64,000 nucleotides of DNA from Amycolatopsis thermophila (GTDB taxonomy: Bacteria; Actinomycetota; Actinomycetes; Mycobacteriales; Pseudonocardiaceae), in contig NZ_JAUSUT010000001.1 of assembly GCF_030814215.1 (NCBI RefSeq), positions 6,200,001 through 6,264,000 of the forward strand, written 5' to 3'. This document shows, in pieces, positions 31,850-42,534 of this stretch; position 1 is the first letter of the stretch; each line of letters starts with the position of its first letter. Both the position numbers and the translations under genes were made by a program. A model generated the notes under the pieces. That model was not told the origin of the DNA, did no database searches, and worked only from the letters and a program-made list of their open reading frames with translations.

Positions 31850-31878
31850 GCCGGGCGGTGCCACACGACATGCCCGGC
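31850..31878 (-). terminator. Hairpin after rluB
   Basis: GCCGGGC (31850-31856) and GCCCGGC (31872-31878) form a perfect stem with a 15-base loop starting three bases after the rluB stop. It ends the parA-scp-rluB operon ahead of the recQ promoter. Confidence 0.5.
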
Positions 31879-31880
31879 GG

Positions 31881-32624
31881 CTACAGGCCGACCCGCCGGT
31901 AGAGCCCGCCGACCTCGTCGCGGTTGAGCTTGCGGATCGTGCCCGGCTTGCCGTTGCCCAGCTGGACGTCGCCGATCGCGGTGCGCACCAGCTTGCGCAC
32001 CGGGAACCCGACCTCGGCGAGCAGGCGCCGCACGATGTGCTTGCGCCCTTCGTGCAGCACGATCTCCAGCAGGGTGCGCCCGCCCTGGCTGTCCTTGACG
32101 CGGAAGGCGTCGACCCGCACCGGGCCGTCCTCCAGCTCGATGCCGGCCTTGAGTTCCTTGCCCAGGCCGCGCGGCACCTTGCCGTCGACCTCGGCCAGGT
32201 AGGTCTTGGGCACGTGGTAGGAGGGGTGCATCAGCCGGTGGGCGAGGTCGCCGTCGTTGGTGAGCAGCAGCAGGCCCTCGGTGTCGGCGTCGAGGCGGCC
32301 GACGTGGAAGAGGCGTTCGCTGCGGTCCCGGACGTAGTCGCCGACGCAGGGGCGGCCCTGGTCGTCGTACATGGTCGTGTGCACGCCGCGGGGCTTGTTG
32401 AGGGCGAGGTGGATGAGGTCCTCGCGCAGGATGACGCGGGTGCCGTCGACGTGGATCACCGCGCTGTCCGGGTCGACCCGGCGGCCCAGTTCGCGGACGA
32501 TCTTGCCGTCGACGCTCACCCGGCCCTGGACGATCAGCTCTTCGGCGGCGCGGCGCGAAGCCACGCCGGCCTTGGCGAGCACCTTCTGCAGGCGCACGCC
32601 CTCGGCTTCGGGCTCAGATGTCAT
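31881..32624 (-). CDS. rluB: 23S rRNA pseudouridine synthase (RluB/RsuA family)
   Basis: This 247-residue enzyme has an N-terminal S4 RNA-binding domain (VRLQKVLAKAGVASRRAAEEL) and a catalytic domain with GRLDADTEGLLLL, where Asp112 is the nucleophile. LALNKPRGVHTT and EGRKHIVRRLL are also diagnostic. It converts a specific uridine in rRNA to pseudouridine; RluB acts on 23S U2605 in E. coli. ATG 32624 overlaps the end of scpB by 11 bases. The scpA-scpB-rluB order is conserved in actinobacteria and firmicutes. Confidence 0.93.
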   Translation of the reverse strand: MTSEPEAEGVRLQKVLAKAGVASRRAAEELIVQGRVSVDGKIVRELGRRVDPDSAVIHVDGTRVILREDLIHLALNKPRGVHTTMYDDQGRPCVGDYVRDRSERLFHVGRLDADTEGLLLLTNDGDLAHRLMHPSYHVPKTYLAEVDGKVPRGLGKELKAGIELEDGPVRVDAFRVKDSQGGRTLLEIVLHEGRKHIVRRLLAEVGFPVRKLVRTAIGDVQLGNGKPGTIRKLNRDEVGGLYRRVGL

Positions 32625-33636
32625 CGATGGAGTCCACTTCCGGCAACAGGGGGGCGATCGGCGGCAGGTCGGTCAGCGAGGACAGGCCCAGCCGCTCGAG
32701 GAACAGTTCGGTCGTCACGTACAGAGTGCCACCCGTCTCCGGGTCGGCGCCGCTCTCCTCGATGAGACCGCGGGCGAGCAGGGTGCGGATCACACCGTCG
32801 ACGTTGACGCCGCGCACGGCGGCGACGCGGGAGCGGGTGACGGGCTGCCGGTAGGCGATGACGGCGAGCGTCTCCAGCGCGGCGCGGGTGAGCTTGGACC
32901 GCTGCCCGTCCAGCAGCAGCTTCTCCACGAACGGCGCGTAGGTGTCGCGCGTGTAGAACCGCCACCCCTCGCCGACGCGCCGCAGGTCGATGCCGCTGCG
33001 CCGCTCGGTGAGCTCGGCGGACATGACCTGGAGGGTCTGCGTGACGCGGTGCTCGGACTGGCCCAGCGCGGAGGCGAGCGCCTCTTCGGTGACGGGCGAG
33101 TCGACGACGAGCAGGAGCGCTTCGAGCGCCGCGGCCAGCGCCGAGTGCCCGGTGAGATCCGGAAGCCCGTCCCCCACCGCGACGAGGCCGTCGTCGTCGG
33201 GTTCGTCCCCGGTGGACGCGTCCTCTTCGGGTTCCGCGGGTGATGCCGCACCCGGCTCGGCGGCAGCCGACTCGCCGCCCGCCGCAGCGACAGCCGCGTC
33301 CACGGGGCCGTCCTCGGCGCCCTGGTCGGCAGGCACCACTTCCTCCGCGGGTGATTCCGCAGCCGGCTCGACCGCAGCCGACTCCCCGCCCCCCGCATCG
33401 ACAGCCCTGTCCGCGGGGCCGTCCTCGTCGGGTTCGTCCCCGGTGGACGCTTCCTCCGCGGGTGATGCCGCACCCGGCTCGCCCGCAGCCGACTCGGCGG
33501 CAGCCGGCTCCCCGCCCTCCGCAGCGGCAGCCGCCTCCGCGGGGCCGTCCTCGTCACGCTGATCGGCGGGCACCACGTCCTCCGGTGTGCCGCCGTCCTC
33601 GGCGGTGGGCCGGCCCGGCTCCACTTCGGGATTCAC
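32614..33636 (-). CDS. scpB: Segregation and condensation protein ScpB with acidic repeat extension
   Basis: This 340-residue protein has its ScpB core at about residues 155-340: two winged-helix domains with HSALAAALEALLLVVDSPVTEEALASAL, RRVGEGWRFYTRDTYAPFVEKLL and TLAVIAYRQPVTRSRVAAVRGV. ScpB joins ScpA and SMC in the condensin complex. The first 150 residues are an Ala/Glu/Asp/Pro-rich region not found in typical ScpB proteins. It contains two copies of an approximately 53-residue unit beginning VVPADQ and ending STGDEPD. GTG 33636 overlaps the scpA stop (GTGA). The extension is probably disordered and strongly negative. Confidence 0.93.
   Translation of the reverse strand: MNPEVEPGRPTAEDGGTPEDVVPADQRDEDGPAEAAAAAEGGEPAAAESAAGEPGAASPAEEASTGDEPDEDGPADRAVDAGGGESAAVEPAAESPAEEVVPADQGAEDGPVDAAVAAAGGESAAAEPGAASPAEPEEDASTGDEPDDDGLVAVGDGLPDLTGHSALAAALEALLLVVDSPVTEEALASALGQSEHRVTQTLQVMSAELTERRSGIDLRRVGEGWRFYTRDTYAPFVEKLLLDGQRSKLTRAALETLAVIAYRQPVTRSRVAAVRGVNVDGVIRTLLARGLIEESGADPETGGTLYVTTELFLERLGLSSLTDLPPIAPLLPEVDSIDDI
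33187..33582 (-). repeat. In-frame duplication inside scpB
   Basis: Residues 19-73 and 99-150 of ScpB are diverged copies of one acidic unit (VVPADQ...GASPAE...STGDEPD). The corresponding DNA copies are about 33418-33582 and 33187-33342. The repeat stays in frame and preserves composition more than sequence, suggesting expansion by slippage or unequal recombination. Confidence 0.75.
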
Positions 33637-34493
33637 CCGTACTCCTCTTCCTCGACGCGGGCGCGGTCCTCCTCGGCGGCCGCGGCCGCCTCCGACACGG
33701 ACCCGCCGGTCCACCGCACCCGCAGCATGGTCAGCGGCTCGTCCTGTTCGAACTGGACACTGGACTCGCGGTAGAGCTCCAGCAGCGCCAGGAACCGGGC
33801 CACCACCTCGACGGTGTGCTCGCAGTCCTCGACCAGCTCGCCGAACGTGGCGTCGCCCCGCTCGGCCAGCTTCAGCCGCAGCAGCGCCGCGTGCTCCCGC
33901 ACCGACACCCGGTGCGCGTGGATGTGGTCCAGCGACACCGTCGGCGGCGGCTTGGGCCGGAACACCGCCAGCGCGATCTCCGCCAGCTTCGCCGCGTCGA
34001 CCCCGAGTGTCACCTCGGGCAACAGCCCGACGAACCGCTCCTCCAGCGACACCGACCGCGGGTACCGCCGCAGCGCCCCGGCCTCCAGCTCCGCGAACAG
34101 CGCGGCGACCTGCTTGTAGGCCCGGTACTGCAGCACGCGCGCGAACAGCAGGTCCCGCGCCTCGAGCAGGGCCAGGTCGTCCTCGTCCTCGACCTCGGCC
34201 GCCGGCAGCAGCCGGGCCGCCTTCAGGTCCAGCAGCGTGGCCGCGATGACGAGGAACTCGGTCACCTCGTCCAGGTCCCACTCCGGCCCCAGCGCCTGCG
34301 TGTAGGCGATGAAGTCGTCGGTGACCTGGTGCAGCGCGACCTCGGTGACGTCCAGCTGGTGCTGCGAGATCAACTGCAGCAGCAGGTCGAACGGCCCCTC
34401 GAAGTTGTCCAGCCGGACCTTGAACTTCGGCGCCGCCGCGTCGTCGCCCGCGACGGGCTGGGCCCCGTCGACCGGAGCCCCGTTCTCGCTCAC
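33633..34493 (-). CDS. scpA: Segregation and condensation protein ScpA (kleisin)
   Basis: This 286-residue kleisin of the SMC complex has the N-terminal SMC-binding part FKVRLDNFEGPFDLLLQLIS followed by FIAYTQALGPEWDLDEVTEFLVIAA. The acidic middle binds ScpB, and the C-terminal winged helix includes FLALLELYRESSVQFEQDEP. GTG 34493 overlaps the stop of the small upstream gene (GTGA). It is part of a five-gene overlapping series from parA to rluB, which supports joint expression of partition and condensin functions. Confidence 0.94.
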   Translation of the reverse strand: MSENGAPVDGAQPVAGDDAAAPKFKVRLDNFEGPFDLLLQLISQHQLDVTEVALHQVTDDFIAYTQALGPEWDLDEVTEFLVIAATLLDLKAARLLPAAEVEDEDDLALLEARDLLFARVLQYRAYKQVAALFAELEAGALRRYPRSVSLEERFVGLLPEVTLGVDAAKLAEIALAVFRPKPPPTVSLDHIHAHRVSVREHAALLRLKLAERGDATFGELVEDCEHTVEVVARFLALLELYRESSVQFEQDEPLTMLRVRWTGGSVSEAAAAAEEDRARVEEEEYG

Positions 34494-34915
34494 GGCCCGG
34501 CGGCTTCCTCGGAGTCGAGGCCGCCCTCACGCAGGCGGCGTACCAGGACCGAGTCCGCGCCGTGCGCGTCGAAGTCCGCCAGCAGCACCGCGACCGCCTC
34601 GCGGACGAGCCGGCCGCGGTCGATGGCCAGGCCGTGCTCGGCCCGCAGGCTCAGCCGCGCCTGCTCCATCGCCACCAGCTCCTCGCCGGAGACGTACACG
34701 GTGATCTTCGAGTCGTGCTTCTGCCGTCCGCTGCCGCGGCGCGCGGTGGCGCTGCGCTCCAGCTGCTCGCGGTGCCCCTGGTTGTGCCCGTGGCCGGGCC
34801 GCTGCGCCTCGGGGCGCTGCGGGGCCGGCTTGGGCGGCGCTGGCACGTCCAGGGCCGGGCTGCTGGTCAGGCGGAAGAGTTCCGAAGCCCCGGGGAGGGA
34901 GGCTCGCCTGCTCAC
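34490..34915 (-). CDS. Ribbon-helix-helix-like protein linked to ParA
   Basis: This 141-residue protein has two parts. Residues 1-65 are Pro/Arg/Gly-rich and probably disordered. Residues 66-130 read as a strand KITVYVSGEEL followed by two helices, a pattern like the ribbon-helix-helix DNA-binding fold (CopG/ParG type). It lies between parA and scpA with GTGA overlaps on both sides, and no parB is present nearby. ParG-type proteins partner with ParA through a disordered arginine-containing tail. A similar relation is inferred here but not proven. It could instead be a general nucleoid protein. Confidence 0.7.
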   Translation of the reverse strand: MSRRASLPGASELFRLTSSPALDVPAPPKPAPQRPEAQRPGHGHNQGHREQLERSATARRGSGRQKHDSKITVYVSGEELVAMEQARLSLRAEHGLAIDRGRLVREAVAVLLADFDAHGADSVLVRRLREGGLDSEEAAGP

Positions 34916-35886
34916 CGAGCGATCACCTCGCGGGCCAGTGCGCGATACGCCTGCGCACCGGCGGACTTGGGGGCCCAGCGCGTGATGGGCTCACCGGCCA
35001 CAGTGGTCTCCGGGAACCGCACGGTGCGGTTGATCACCGTGTCGAACACGGTGTCGCCGAAGGCCTCCACGACCCGCGCCATGACCTCCCGTGAGTGGAG
35101 GGTCCGCGGGTCGAACATGGTGGCCAGGATGCCGGTGATATCCAGTTTGGGGTTCAAGCGTTCGCGTACCTTCTCGATCGTGTCGATCAACAAAGCCACG
35201 CCACGCAAGCTGAAGAACTCGCACTCCAGCGGGATGATCACGCCGTCGGCGGCCGTGAGCGCGTTCACCGTGAGCAACCCGAGCGATGGCTGGCAGTCGA
35301 CCAGAACATAGTCGTACTCCGAGATGAGCGGTTGCACGACCCGGAGCAACGTGTGCTCCCGGCCCACCTCGGCGACCAGCTGCACCTCGGCAGCGGACAG
35401 ATCGATGTTGCTCGGCAGCAGGTCCATGCCCTCGACACTGGTGTGCCGCAGGATGTCCTGGGCGGTCACCGACCGCTCCATGATCGCGTTGTAGACCGTC
35501 TGGTCCAGTTCGTGCGGCTGGACCCCGAGCCCCACGGACAGCGCGCCCTGCGGATCGAAGTCCACCAGCAGCACCCGGCGGCCGTACTCGGCGAGCGCGG
35601 CGCCGAGGTTGATCGTCGACGTGGTCTTGCCGACCCCGCCCTTCTGGTTGCACATGGCCAGCACCGTCGCCGGGCCGTGCTTGTCCACCAGGGGCGGTTC
35701 CGGGATCTCACGGAACGGTCTGCCGGTCGGGCCGAGTTTGGGCTTGCCGTTGACGGTGTCGGCGCCCGTGGCCACGACAGAGTCCACGGTGTCGGGCTCC
35801 CCCTCTGTCGCAATGGTCAGCTGGTCGAGGTTCGCGGCGGCCGAGCGGGCCGTGACCGATCTGGTCGAGGGCTGCGGTGTCGACAT
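34912..35886 (-). CDS. parA: ParA/Soj-family partition ATPase
   Basis: This 324-residue protein has the deviant Walker A motif KGGVGKTT, the A' loop VLLVDFDPQG and VLVDCQPSLGLLTVNAL, all typical of ParA ATPases that bind DNA non-specifically and move along the nucleoid. The first 65 residues are a polar extension. ATG 35886 has GAGGAG about 10 bases upstream. It is not the oriC-linked parA, because no parB, gidB or rnpA is near. In mycobacteria an equivalent gene also precedes scpA. It heads the operon through rluB. Confidence 0.92.
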   Translation of the reverse strand: MSTPQPSTRSVTARSAAANLDQLTIATEGEPDTVDSVVATGADTVNGKPKLGPTGRPFREIPEPPLVDKHGPATVLAMCNQKGGVGKTTSTINLGAALAEYGRRVLLVDFDPQGALSVGLGVQPHELDQTVYNAIMERSVTAQDILRHTSVEGMDLLPSNIDLSAAEVQLVAEVGREHTLLRVVQPLISEYDYVLVDCQPSLGLLTVNALTAADGVIIPLECEFFSLRGVALLIDTIEKVRERLNPKLDITGILATMFDPRTLHSREVMARVVEAFGDTVFDTVINRTVRFPETTVAGEPITRWAPKSAGAQAYRALAREVIAR

Positions 35887-35972
35887 GGCGCGAAGACTCC
35901 TCGTTCGACGGGTAGCCGCAGCCTATTCGGCGAGCCGTTTGTCGCCAAAGCAACTCGCCGGAGGCGATCAGG

Positions 35973-36899
35973 TCAACCCAGCGCCCGAGGATGCGCCGTA
36001 GCATATACCTCACGCAGAGTGTTCATGGTGACCAGGGTGTAGACCTGGGTCGTGGTCACCGAAGCGTGGCCGAGCAGCTCTTGCACGACCCGGACGTCCG
36101 CGCCGCCCTCCAGCAGGTGGGTCGCGAAACTGTGACGCAGCGTGTGCGGGGACACGGCGGTGGAGATCCCCGCGCGTTCGGCGGTGGTCTTGAGGACCTG
36201 CCACGCGCTCTGCCGGGACAGCCGGGTGCCGCGGGCGTTGAGGAACAGCGCCGCGGTGCCGCGCCCGCGCCGGGCGAGCACCGGGCGGGCGCGCACCAGA
36301 TACGCCTCCAGCGCCTCGACGGCGGGACGGCCGATGGGCACCAGCCGCTGCTTGCCGCCCTTGCCGTCGAGCAGCACGGTCCGCTCCTCGCGGTCGACGT
36401 CGTCGAGGTCGAGCCCGACGGCCTCGGAGATCCGGGCGCCGGTGGAGTACAGCAGCTCCAGCAGCGCCCGGTCGCGCAGCGGCCGCTCGCCCTCGGCCGG
36501 GGGCATGGCGAGCAGCCGCAGCACGTCGTCCACCGGCAGCGCCTTGGGCAGGCGCTTCGCCGCCGCCGGGGGCCGCACCTCACGGGCCGGGTCGTCCTCG
36601 GTCAGGCCGTCCAGGTGCGCGAAGCGGTGCAGCCCGCGCACGGCCACCAGCGCCCGCGCCGCCGAGGACGCGGCCAGTGGCGGGTGCCCCTCGCCGCCCT
36701 CGCGCAGCGCCGCGCCGAAGCCGGTCACGTCGGTCTCGGTGATCCGCCGGAAGTCGGTGATCCCCGCCTTCTCCAGGTACCCCAGGTACCGGCGCAGGTC
36801 CCGCGCGTAGCTGTCCAGGGTGTTGCGGGCCGTGCCGCGCTCGACCGCGAGGTGATCGAGATAGGCCGTGACCACCCGGGACGCCGGCAGAACATGCAC
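35973..36899 (-). CDS. xerD: Site-specific tyrosine recombinase XerD
   Basis: This 308-residue recombinase has an N-terminal SAM-like core-binding domain and a catalytic domain with the full active site: Arg156 (TGARISEA), Lys183 (GKGGKQR), His252 and Arg255 ([11 protein letters not shown]), His278 (LLGHAS) and Tyr287 (TTTQVYT). With XerC it resolves chromosome dimers at dif. Its length and setting beside pyrG and a NUDIX gene match the chromosomal housekeeping copy rather than a mobile integrase. GTG 36899 is preceded by TAGGGT 6 bases upstream, indicating leaderless transcription. Confidence 0.94.
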   Translation of the reverse strand: MHVLPASRVVTAYLDHLAVERGTARNTLDSYARDLRRYLGYLEKAGITDFRRITETDVTGFGAALREGGEGHPPLAASSAARALVAVRGLHRFAHLDGLTEDDPAREVRPPAAAKRLPKALPVDDVLRLLAMPPAEGERPLRDRALLELLYSTGARISEAVGLDLDDVDREERTVLLDGKGGKQRLVPIGRPAVEALEAYLVRARPVLARRGRGTAALFLNARGTRLSRQSAWQVLKTTAERAGISTAVSPHTLRHSFATHLLEGGADVRVVQELLGHASVTTTQVYTLVTMNTLREVYATAHPRALG

Positions 36900-36905
36900 G
36901 CCGAC

Positions 36906-36911
36906 ACCCTA
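36906..36911 (-). promoter_or_regulatory. -10 element TAGGGT of leaderless xerD
   Basis: On the minus strand TAGGGT ends 6 bases before GTG 36899. It lies in the 22-base gap after the NUDIX gene stop. Confidence 0.5.
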
Positions 36912-36921
36912 GAGGCTGCGG

Positions 36922-37544
36922 TCAGGAAATGCGATCGGCGAAGCTGTGCGGCCGGTCCCGCCACTCGGCGTCGGCCGGCCGCGACGGGGCACCGTCGCGG
37001 ATCACCACGTGCGCGGCGAGCACCCCGCCGACGGTGGCCCCGTTGACGATCTCCCCGGACAGCGCCATCCGCACCGCCTCCTCCAGCGGCACCCGGTGCA
37101 CGACCAGGTCGGCCTCCTCGTCGCCGAGCACCTCCCGGTCCACCGGCGTCAGGTCGCGGGCCAGGAACACCCGCACGACCTCGTCGGTGAACCCGGGCGA
37201 GGCGGCCACGTCGACCAGCGTCTCCCACCGCCCGGCCGCGAGCCCGGCCTCCTCGGCCAGCTCGCGCCGCGCGGCCTCCACCGGGTCCTCGCCCGGGTGG
37301 TCGAGCAACCCGGCGGGCAGCTCCCAGATCCGCCGTCCCAGCGGGTGCCGGTACTGGTGGACCAGGGTGACGGCGCCGTCGTCGTCGACCGCGGCGATCG
37401 CGACGGCGCCCAGGTGCTCGACGACCTCGCGCCGGGCGGTGCCGCCGCCGGGCATCGCGACCTCGTCGACGCGCAGCCCCACCACGCGTCCGATGTGGAC
37501 GTCCTTGCTGGACACCACACGGAACTCGTGCTCGCCGGGCGCGC

Positions 37545-37548
<4 letters not shown>
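36922..37548 (-). CDS. NUDIX hydrolase, ADP-ribose pyrophosphatase type
   Basis: This 208-residue NUDIX hydrolase has the box [25 protein letters not shown], with one extra residue between the first Gly and Glu compared with the standard GX5E spacing. WELPAG precedes it, and the substrate loop [17 protein letters not shown] follows, as in ADP-ribose pyrophosphatases. It cleaves ADP-ribose or related dinucleoside sugars to AMP. A TTG at 37548 overlaps the pyrG stop (TTGA), so it is coupled to pyrG. No better ribosome-binding site is seen. In mycobacteria the same position holds an ADP-ribose hydrolase. Confidence 0.9.
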
Positions 37549-39245
<1,697 letters not shown>

Positions 39246-39342
39246 GGGCTTCCACCTTATCGCACCCGCCCCCGGACGCTCGCTCGCCGCGCCCACGTAG
39301 TTCGATGGGTCACGTCCGACGTTCACGCGTGAAAGAGGCACC

Positions 39343-40629
39343 GTGTCCCAGCCACCCGCTTCCCAGCCCACCTGGACCGCCCCGGTCGCGCCCGGTCCGC
39401 TCGACGCGACGGTGCGCGTGCCCGGTTCCAAGTCGATCACCAACCGCGCGTTCGTGCTGGCCGCGCTGGCCGCGGAGCCGACGCTGGTGCGCGCCCCGCT
39501 GGACTCCCGCGACGCGCGGCTGATGCTGGGCGCGCTGGAGGCGCTCGGCGGCGGCTGGGAACGCCGCGGCGAGGACGTCCTGGTGCGGCCGCTGGTGCAC
39601 GGCTCGACCGAGCCGGCCTCCGTGGTGCTGGGCAACGCGGGCACCGTCGCCCGGTTCACGCCCGCGCTGGCCGGGCTCGGGTCGGCGCCGGTGACCTTCG
39701 ACGGCGACGAGGCGATCCGCCGCCGCCCGATCGCGCCGCTGCTGTCCGCGCTGCGGGAGGCGGGCGCGGACATCGACGACGCCGGCCGCGGCGCTCCCCC
39801 GTTCACCGTGCGCGGGCACGGCGGGCTGCCGGGCGGGAAGGTCGACCTCGATTCCAGCGCTTCGAGCCAGTTCCTGTCGGCTCTGCTGCTGGCCGGGCCC
39901 GCCTTCGACGCCGGGGTGACGGTGCGGCTGACCGGCGGGACCCCGCCGAGCGAGCCGCACATCGCGATGACGCTGGGCATGCTCACGCGGTTCGGCGCGT
40001 CGCCGGAGCGGGACGGCGCGGAGTTCCACGTCGGGCCGGCCGCGCTGTCCTGCCCGGACTTCGCGGTCGAGCCGGACCTGTCCACGGCGGCACCGTTCGT
40101 GGTCGCCGCGGCCGCCGCCGGCGGCACCGTGCGCATCCCGGGCTGGCCGGAGTACTCCACCCAGCCGGGTGACTGGCTGCGCAGCCTGATGGCGGAGCTG
40201 GGCCAGCGCGCCGAGCTCACCGCGGACGGGCTCAGCGTCACCGGAACGGGCGAAATTCCGGGCGCTCGCCTCGACCTGCACGAGGTCGGCGAGCTGACCC
40301 CGGTGATCGCCGCGCTGCTGTGCTTCGCCGACGGGCCGTCGGTCATCTCCGGGGTGGCGCACCTGCGCGGGCACGAGACCGACCGGCTGGCGGCGCTGGC
40401 CACCGAACTGTCCGCGCTGGGCGCCGGGGTTCGCGAGACCGCGGACGGCCTGGAGATCACCCCGGCTCCCCTGCACGGCGGGCACTTCCGCACCTACGAC
40501 GACCACCGCCTGGTGATGGCGGGAGCCGTGCTGGGCCTGCGCGTGCCCGGCGTTTCGGTGGAGAACCCGGCGACGGTCGGCAAGACCTTCCCCGGGTTCA
40601 CCGCCGCGTGGGACGCGATGCTCAGCTGA
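39343..40629 (+). CDS. aroA: 3-phosphoshikimate 1-carboxyvinyltransferase (EPSP synthase)
   Basis: This 428-residue enzyme of the shikimate pathway joins PEP to shikimate-3-phosphate. It has both family signatures: [17 protein letters not shown] with [17 protein letters not shown] in the first lobe, and [16 protein letters not shown] with [16 protein letters not shown] in the second. The shikimate-binding [15 protein letters not shown] is also present. GTG 39343 has GAGG about 5 bases upstream. It stands alone on the plus strand, divergent from pyrG, and its stop overlaps that of the convergent luciferase-like gene by 8 bases. Confidence 0.96.
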   Translation: MSQPPASQPTWTAPVAPGPLDATVRVPGSKSITNRAFVLAALAAEPTLVRAPLDSRDARLMLGALEALGGGWERRGEDVLVRPLVHGSTEPASVVLGNAGTVARFTPALAGLGSAPVTFDGDEAIRRRPIAPLLSALREAGADIDDAGRGAPPFTVRGHGGLPGGKVDLDSSASSQFLSALLLAGPAFDAGVTVRLTGGTPPSEPHIAMTLGMLTRFGASPERDGAEFHVGPAALSCPDFAVEPDLSTAAPFVVAAAAAGGTVRIPGWPEYSTQPGDWLRSLMAELGQRAELTADGLSVTGTGEIPGARLDLHEVGELTPVIAALLCFADGPSVISGVAHLRGHETDRLAALATELSALGAGVRETADGLEITPAPLHGGHFRTYDDHRLVMAGAVLGLRVPGVSVENPATVGKTFPGFTAAWDAMLS

Positions 40630-41455
40630 CCACGTCGGCCAGGCGCTCCACCTGGTCCGGATCGGTGCCCCAGCAGTACAGCACGAGTTCGTCGGCGCCG
40701 AGGTCCGCGAAGTGCTTGGCCGCTTCGCGGACCTGTTCCGGCGTGGTGAGCATGCGCTCGGCGGTCTGCCGCGCGTAGTCGCCGGTGAAGGCGTAGTAGT
40801 GCAGGATCGCGGCGCGTGCGTCGTCCACTGTGGACTCGGGGCCGAGCGCGACGTTGACCTGCGCGACCATGCGCGGGCTGCCGTCGCGGGCCTCCTCGGC
40901 CCAGAACCGCTCGACCTTCGTGAACAGCTCGCCGGCCCACTGCGGCGGCGCGGCGCACAGGAAGCCGTCACCCCAGCGCGCGACGCGGCGCAGGGCGGCG
41001 TCGGCGAAGGCGCCGAACAGGACCTCCGGGCCGCCGGGCCGGGCCGGCGCGGGGCCGATCGGCTCGGCGCCGGACCAGATCCGCCGCATGCGGGCCATCT
41101 GCTCGTCCAGGCGGCGCCCGCGGTGGCGGGGATCGGTGCCGGTGGCCTGGTGGTCGTCCGCGCGCCCGCCGACGCCGAGCCCGAGGGTGAACCGGCCGCC
41201 GGAGAGGCGGTCGAGGGTGGCGGCCTGCTTGGCGAGCAGGGCGGGTTCGCGCAGCGGGGCGAGCAGGACCTCGGTCTGCAGGCGGACGCGCGTGGTGGCG
41301 CCGGCCAGCACGGCGAGGGCGACCAGGGGCTCGGGGTTGTCGTAGACGAGCCGGTCGAGGAGCCCGAGCGTGCGGAACGGGCCGTCGTCGGCGCGACGGG
41401 CCCAGTCGGTCAGGTTCTCCGGGCGGCCGATGGGCAGGCCGAGACCGTAGTGCAT
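40622..41455 (-). CDS. LLM-class (luciferase-like) oxidoreductase
   Basis: This 277-residue TIM-barrel protein is of the bacterial-luciferase superfamily. It shows TRVRLQTEVLLAPLREPALLAKQAATLDRLSGGRFTLGLGVGG, the standard strand-helix run, then RRLDEQMARMRRIWSG. Members use FMNH2 or F420. The segment FAAAPPQWAGE-like near the flavin site and the ending [21 protein letters not shown] do not define the cofactor. GGAGGAA lies 5 bases before ATG 41455. It is divergent from a second luciferase-like gene at 41612 and convergent with aroA. Confidence 0.85.
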   Translation of the reverse strand: MHYGLGLPIGRPENLTDWARRADDGPFRTLGLLDRLVYDNPEPLVALAVLAGATTRVRLQTEVLLAPLREPALLAKQAATLDRLSGGRFTLGLGVGGRADDHQATGTDPRHRGRRLDEQMARMRRIWSGAEPIGPAPARPGGPEVLFGAFADAALRRVARWGDGFLCAAPPQWAGELFTKVERFWAEEARDGSPRMVAQVNVALGPESTVDDARAAILHYYAFTGDYARQTAERMLTTPEQVREAAKHFADLGADELVLYCWGTDPDQVERLADVVS

Positions 41456-41611
41456 TGAGTTCCTCCAGAAAACGGGCGTGGCGGACAACGGTGCCGCCCG
41501 CTCCGGACCGGTTCGTGTGCTGCCTTCTGCGGCTGTACTTCGGTGGCAGGCACGGTCCCGTGGAGTACGTTCGATCCTAGCCGAAGATCACCGGGGGAAG
41601 GAACGAGTTTC

Positions 41612-42460
41612 ATGACCGATCGCCGGTTCCGGTTCGGGCTCGTCAGCGGGCGGCCCGGTCCCGCGCGGCAGTGGGCCGGCCTCGCCCGCCGCGCGGAGGA
41701 CGCCGGTTTCGACACCCTGCTGGTGCCCGACGGCGCGGGGGTGCAGGCGTCCGTCCCGGCGCTGGCGGCCGTCGCCGCGTCGGGTTCCCGGCTGCGGATC
41801 GGCACGTTCGTGCTGGCCGCGCCGCTGCATTCGCCCGGCCGGATCGCGTGGGAGACCGCCACGCTCGACCAGCTGTCCGAGGGCCGGTTCGAGCTCGGTC
41901 TCGGGGCGGGGCGGGCCGACGCCGGCACCACGGCCGAGCTGCTGGGGATGCCGTTCGGCAGCGCCGGTGACCGCGTGGGCCAGGTGGGTGAGGCCATCCG
42001 GGCGGTGCGGAAGCTGTTCGCGGACGGCACCTTCACGCCGGTCCAGCAGCCGGCGCCGCCGATCCTGGTGGCCGGCGGCGGGAACCGCCTGCTGCGACTG
42101 GCCGCGGAGGAGGCCGACATCGTCGCCGTGCACGCGGGCCGGGAGAACACCGAGGACGGGCTGCGGGCTCGGCTGCCCGTGCTACGGGAGGCCGCCGGGG
42201 CGCGGTTCGACGAGCTCGAGCTGAGCGTGAACGTGTTCGCCATCGGCGACGGCGAAGTCCCGGAGTGGCTGCGGCAGTTCGGCATCGACCCGTCGGCGAG
42301 CCGGGACAACGCGAACCTGTCCGTCCTGACCGGCGGCACCGCCGAGGTGGTGGATCTGCTGCGCCGCCGGCGCGACGAGTTCGGACTGTCCTACGTGACG
42401 ATCAACGCCCACGCGCTCGAGCAGGCCTTACCCGTGGTCGAAGCCCTCGCCGGCACCTGA
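41612..42460 (+). CDS. LLM-class F420-dependent-type oxidoreductase
   Basis: This 282-residue luciferase-fold protein shows RRFRFGLVSGRPGPARQW, GSRLRIGTFVLAAPLHSPGR, LDQLSEGRFELGLGAGRADA and GQVGEAIRAVRKLF. The layout matches the actinobacterial group usually assigned F420 as cofactor, where reduced F420 donates hydride. ATG 41612 follows GGGGGAAGGAA by about 8 bases. The substrate is unknown. Its 5' end faces the other luciferase-like gene across 156 bases, which contain no further gene. TAGGAT on the minus strand at 41574-41579 may serve that divergent gene. Confidence 0.83.
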   Translation: MTDRRFRFGLVSGRPGPARQWAGLARRAEDAGFDTLLVPDGAGVQASVPALAAVAASGSRLRIGTFVLAAPLHSPGRIAWETATLDQLSEGRFELGLGAGRADAGTTAELLGMPFGSAGDRVGQVGEAIRAVRKLFADGTFTPVQQPAPPILVAGGGNRLLRLAAEEADIVAVHAGRENTEDGLRARLPVLREAAGARFDELELSVNVFAIGDGEVPEWLRQFGIDPSASRDNANLSVLTGGTAEVVDLLRRRRDEFGLSYVTINAHALEQALPVVEALAGT

Positions 42461-42534
42461 GCACCCGGGCGCGCCGGTCCTGCCCGCCGCCGGTCACAGC
42501 CGTGCCGTATAGGTCGTTATACACCGAACCCGGG

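Noticed and set aside
34912-35886. ParA as a sign of an integrated plasmid
   Set aside because: No replication or transfer genes are nearby, and the same ParA-scpA-scpB order is chromosomal in mycobacteria.
35973-36899. Tyrosine recombinase as the integrase of a mobile island
   Set aside because: The neighbours (pyrG, NUDIX, parA, scpA) are core genes in conserved order, there are no attachment-site repeats, and length and motifs fit XerD.
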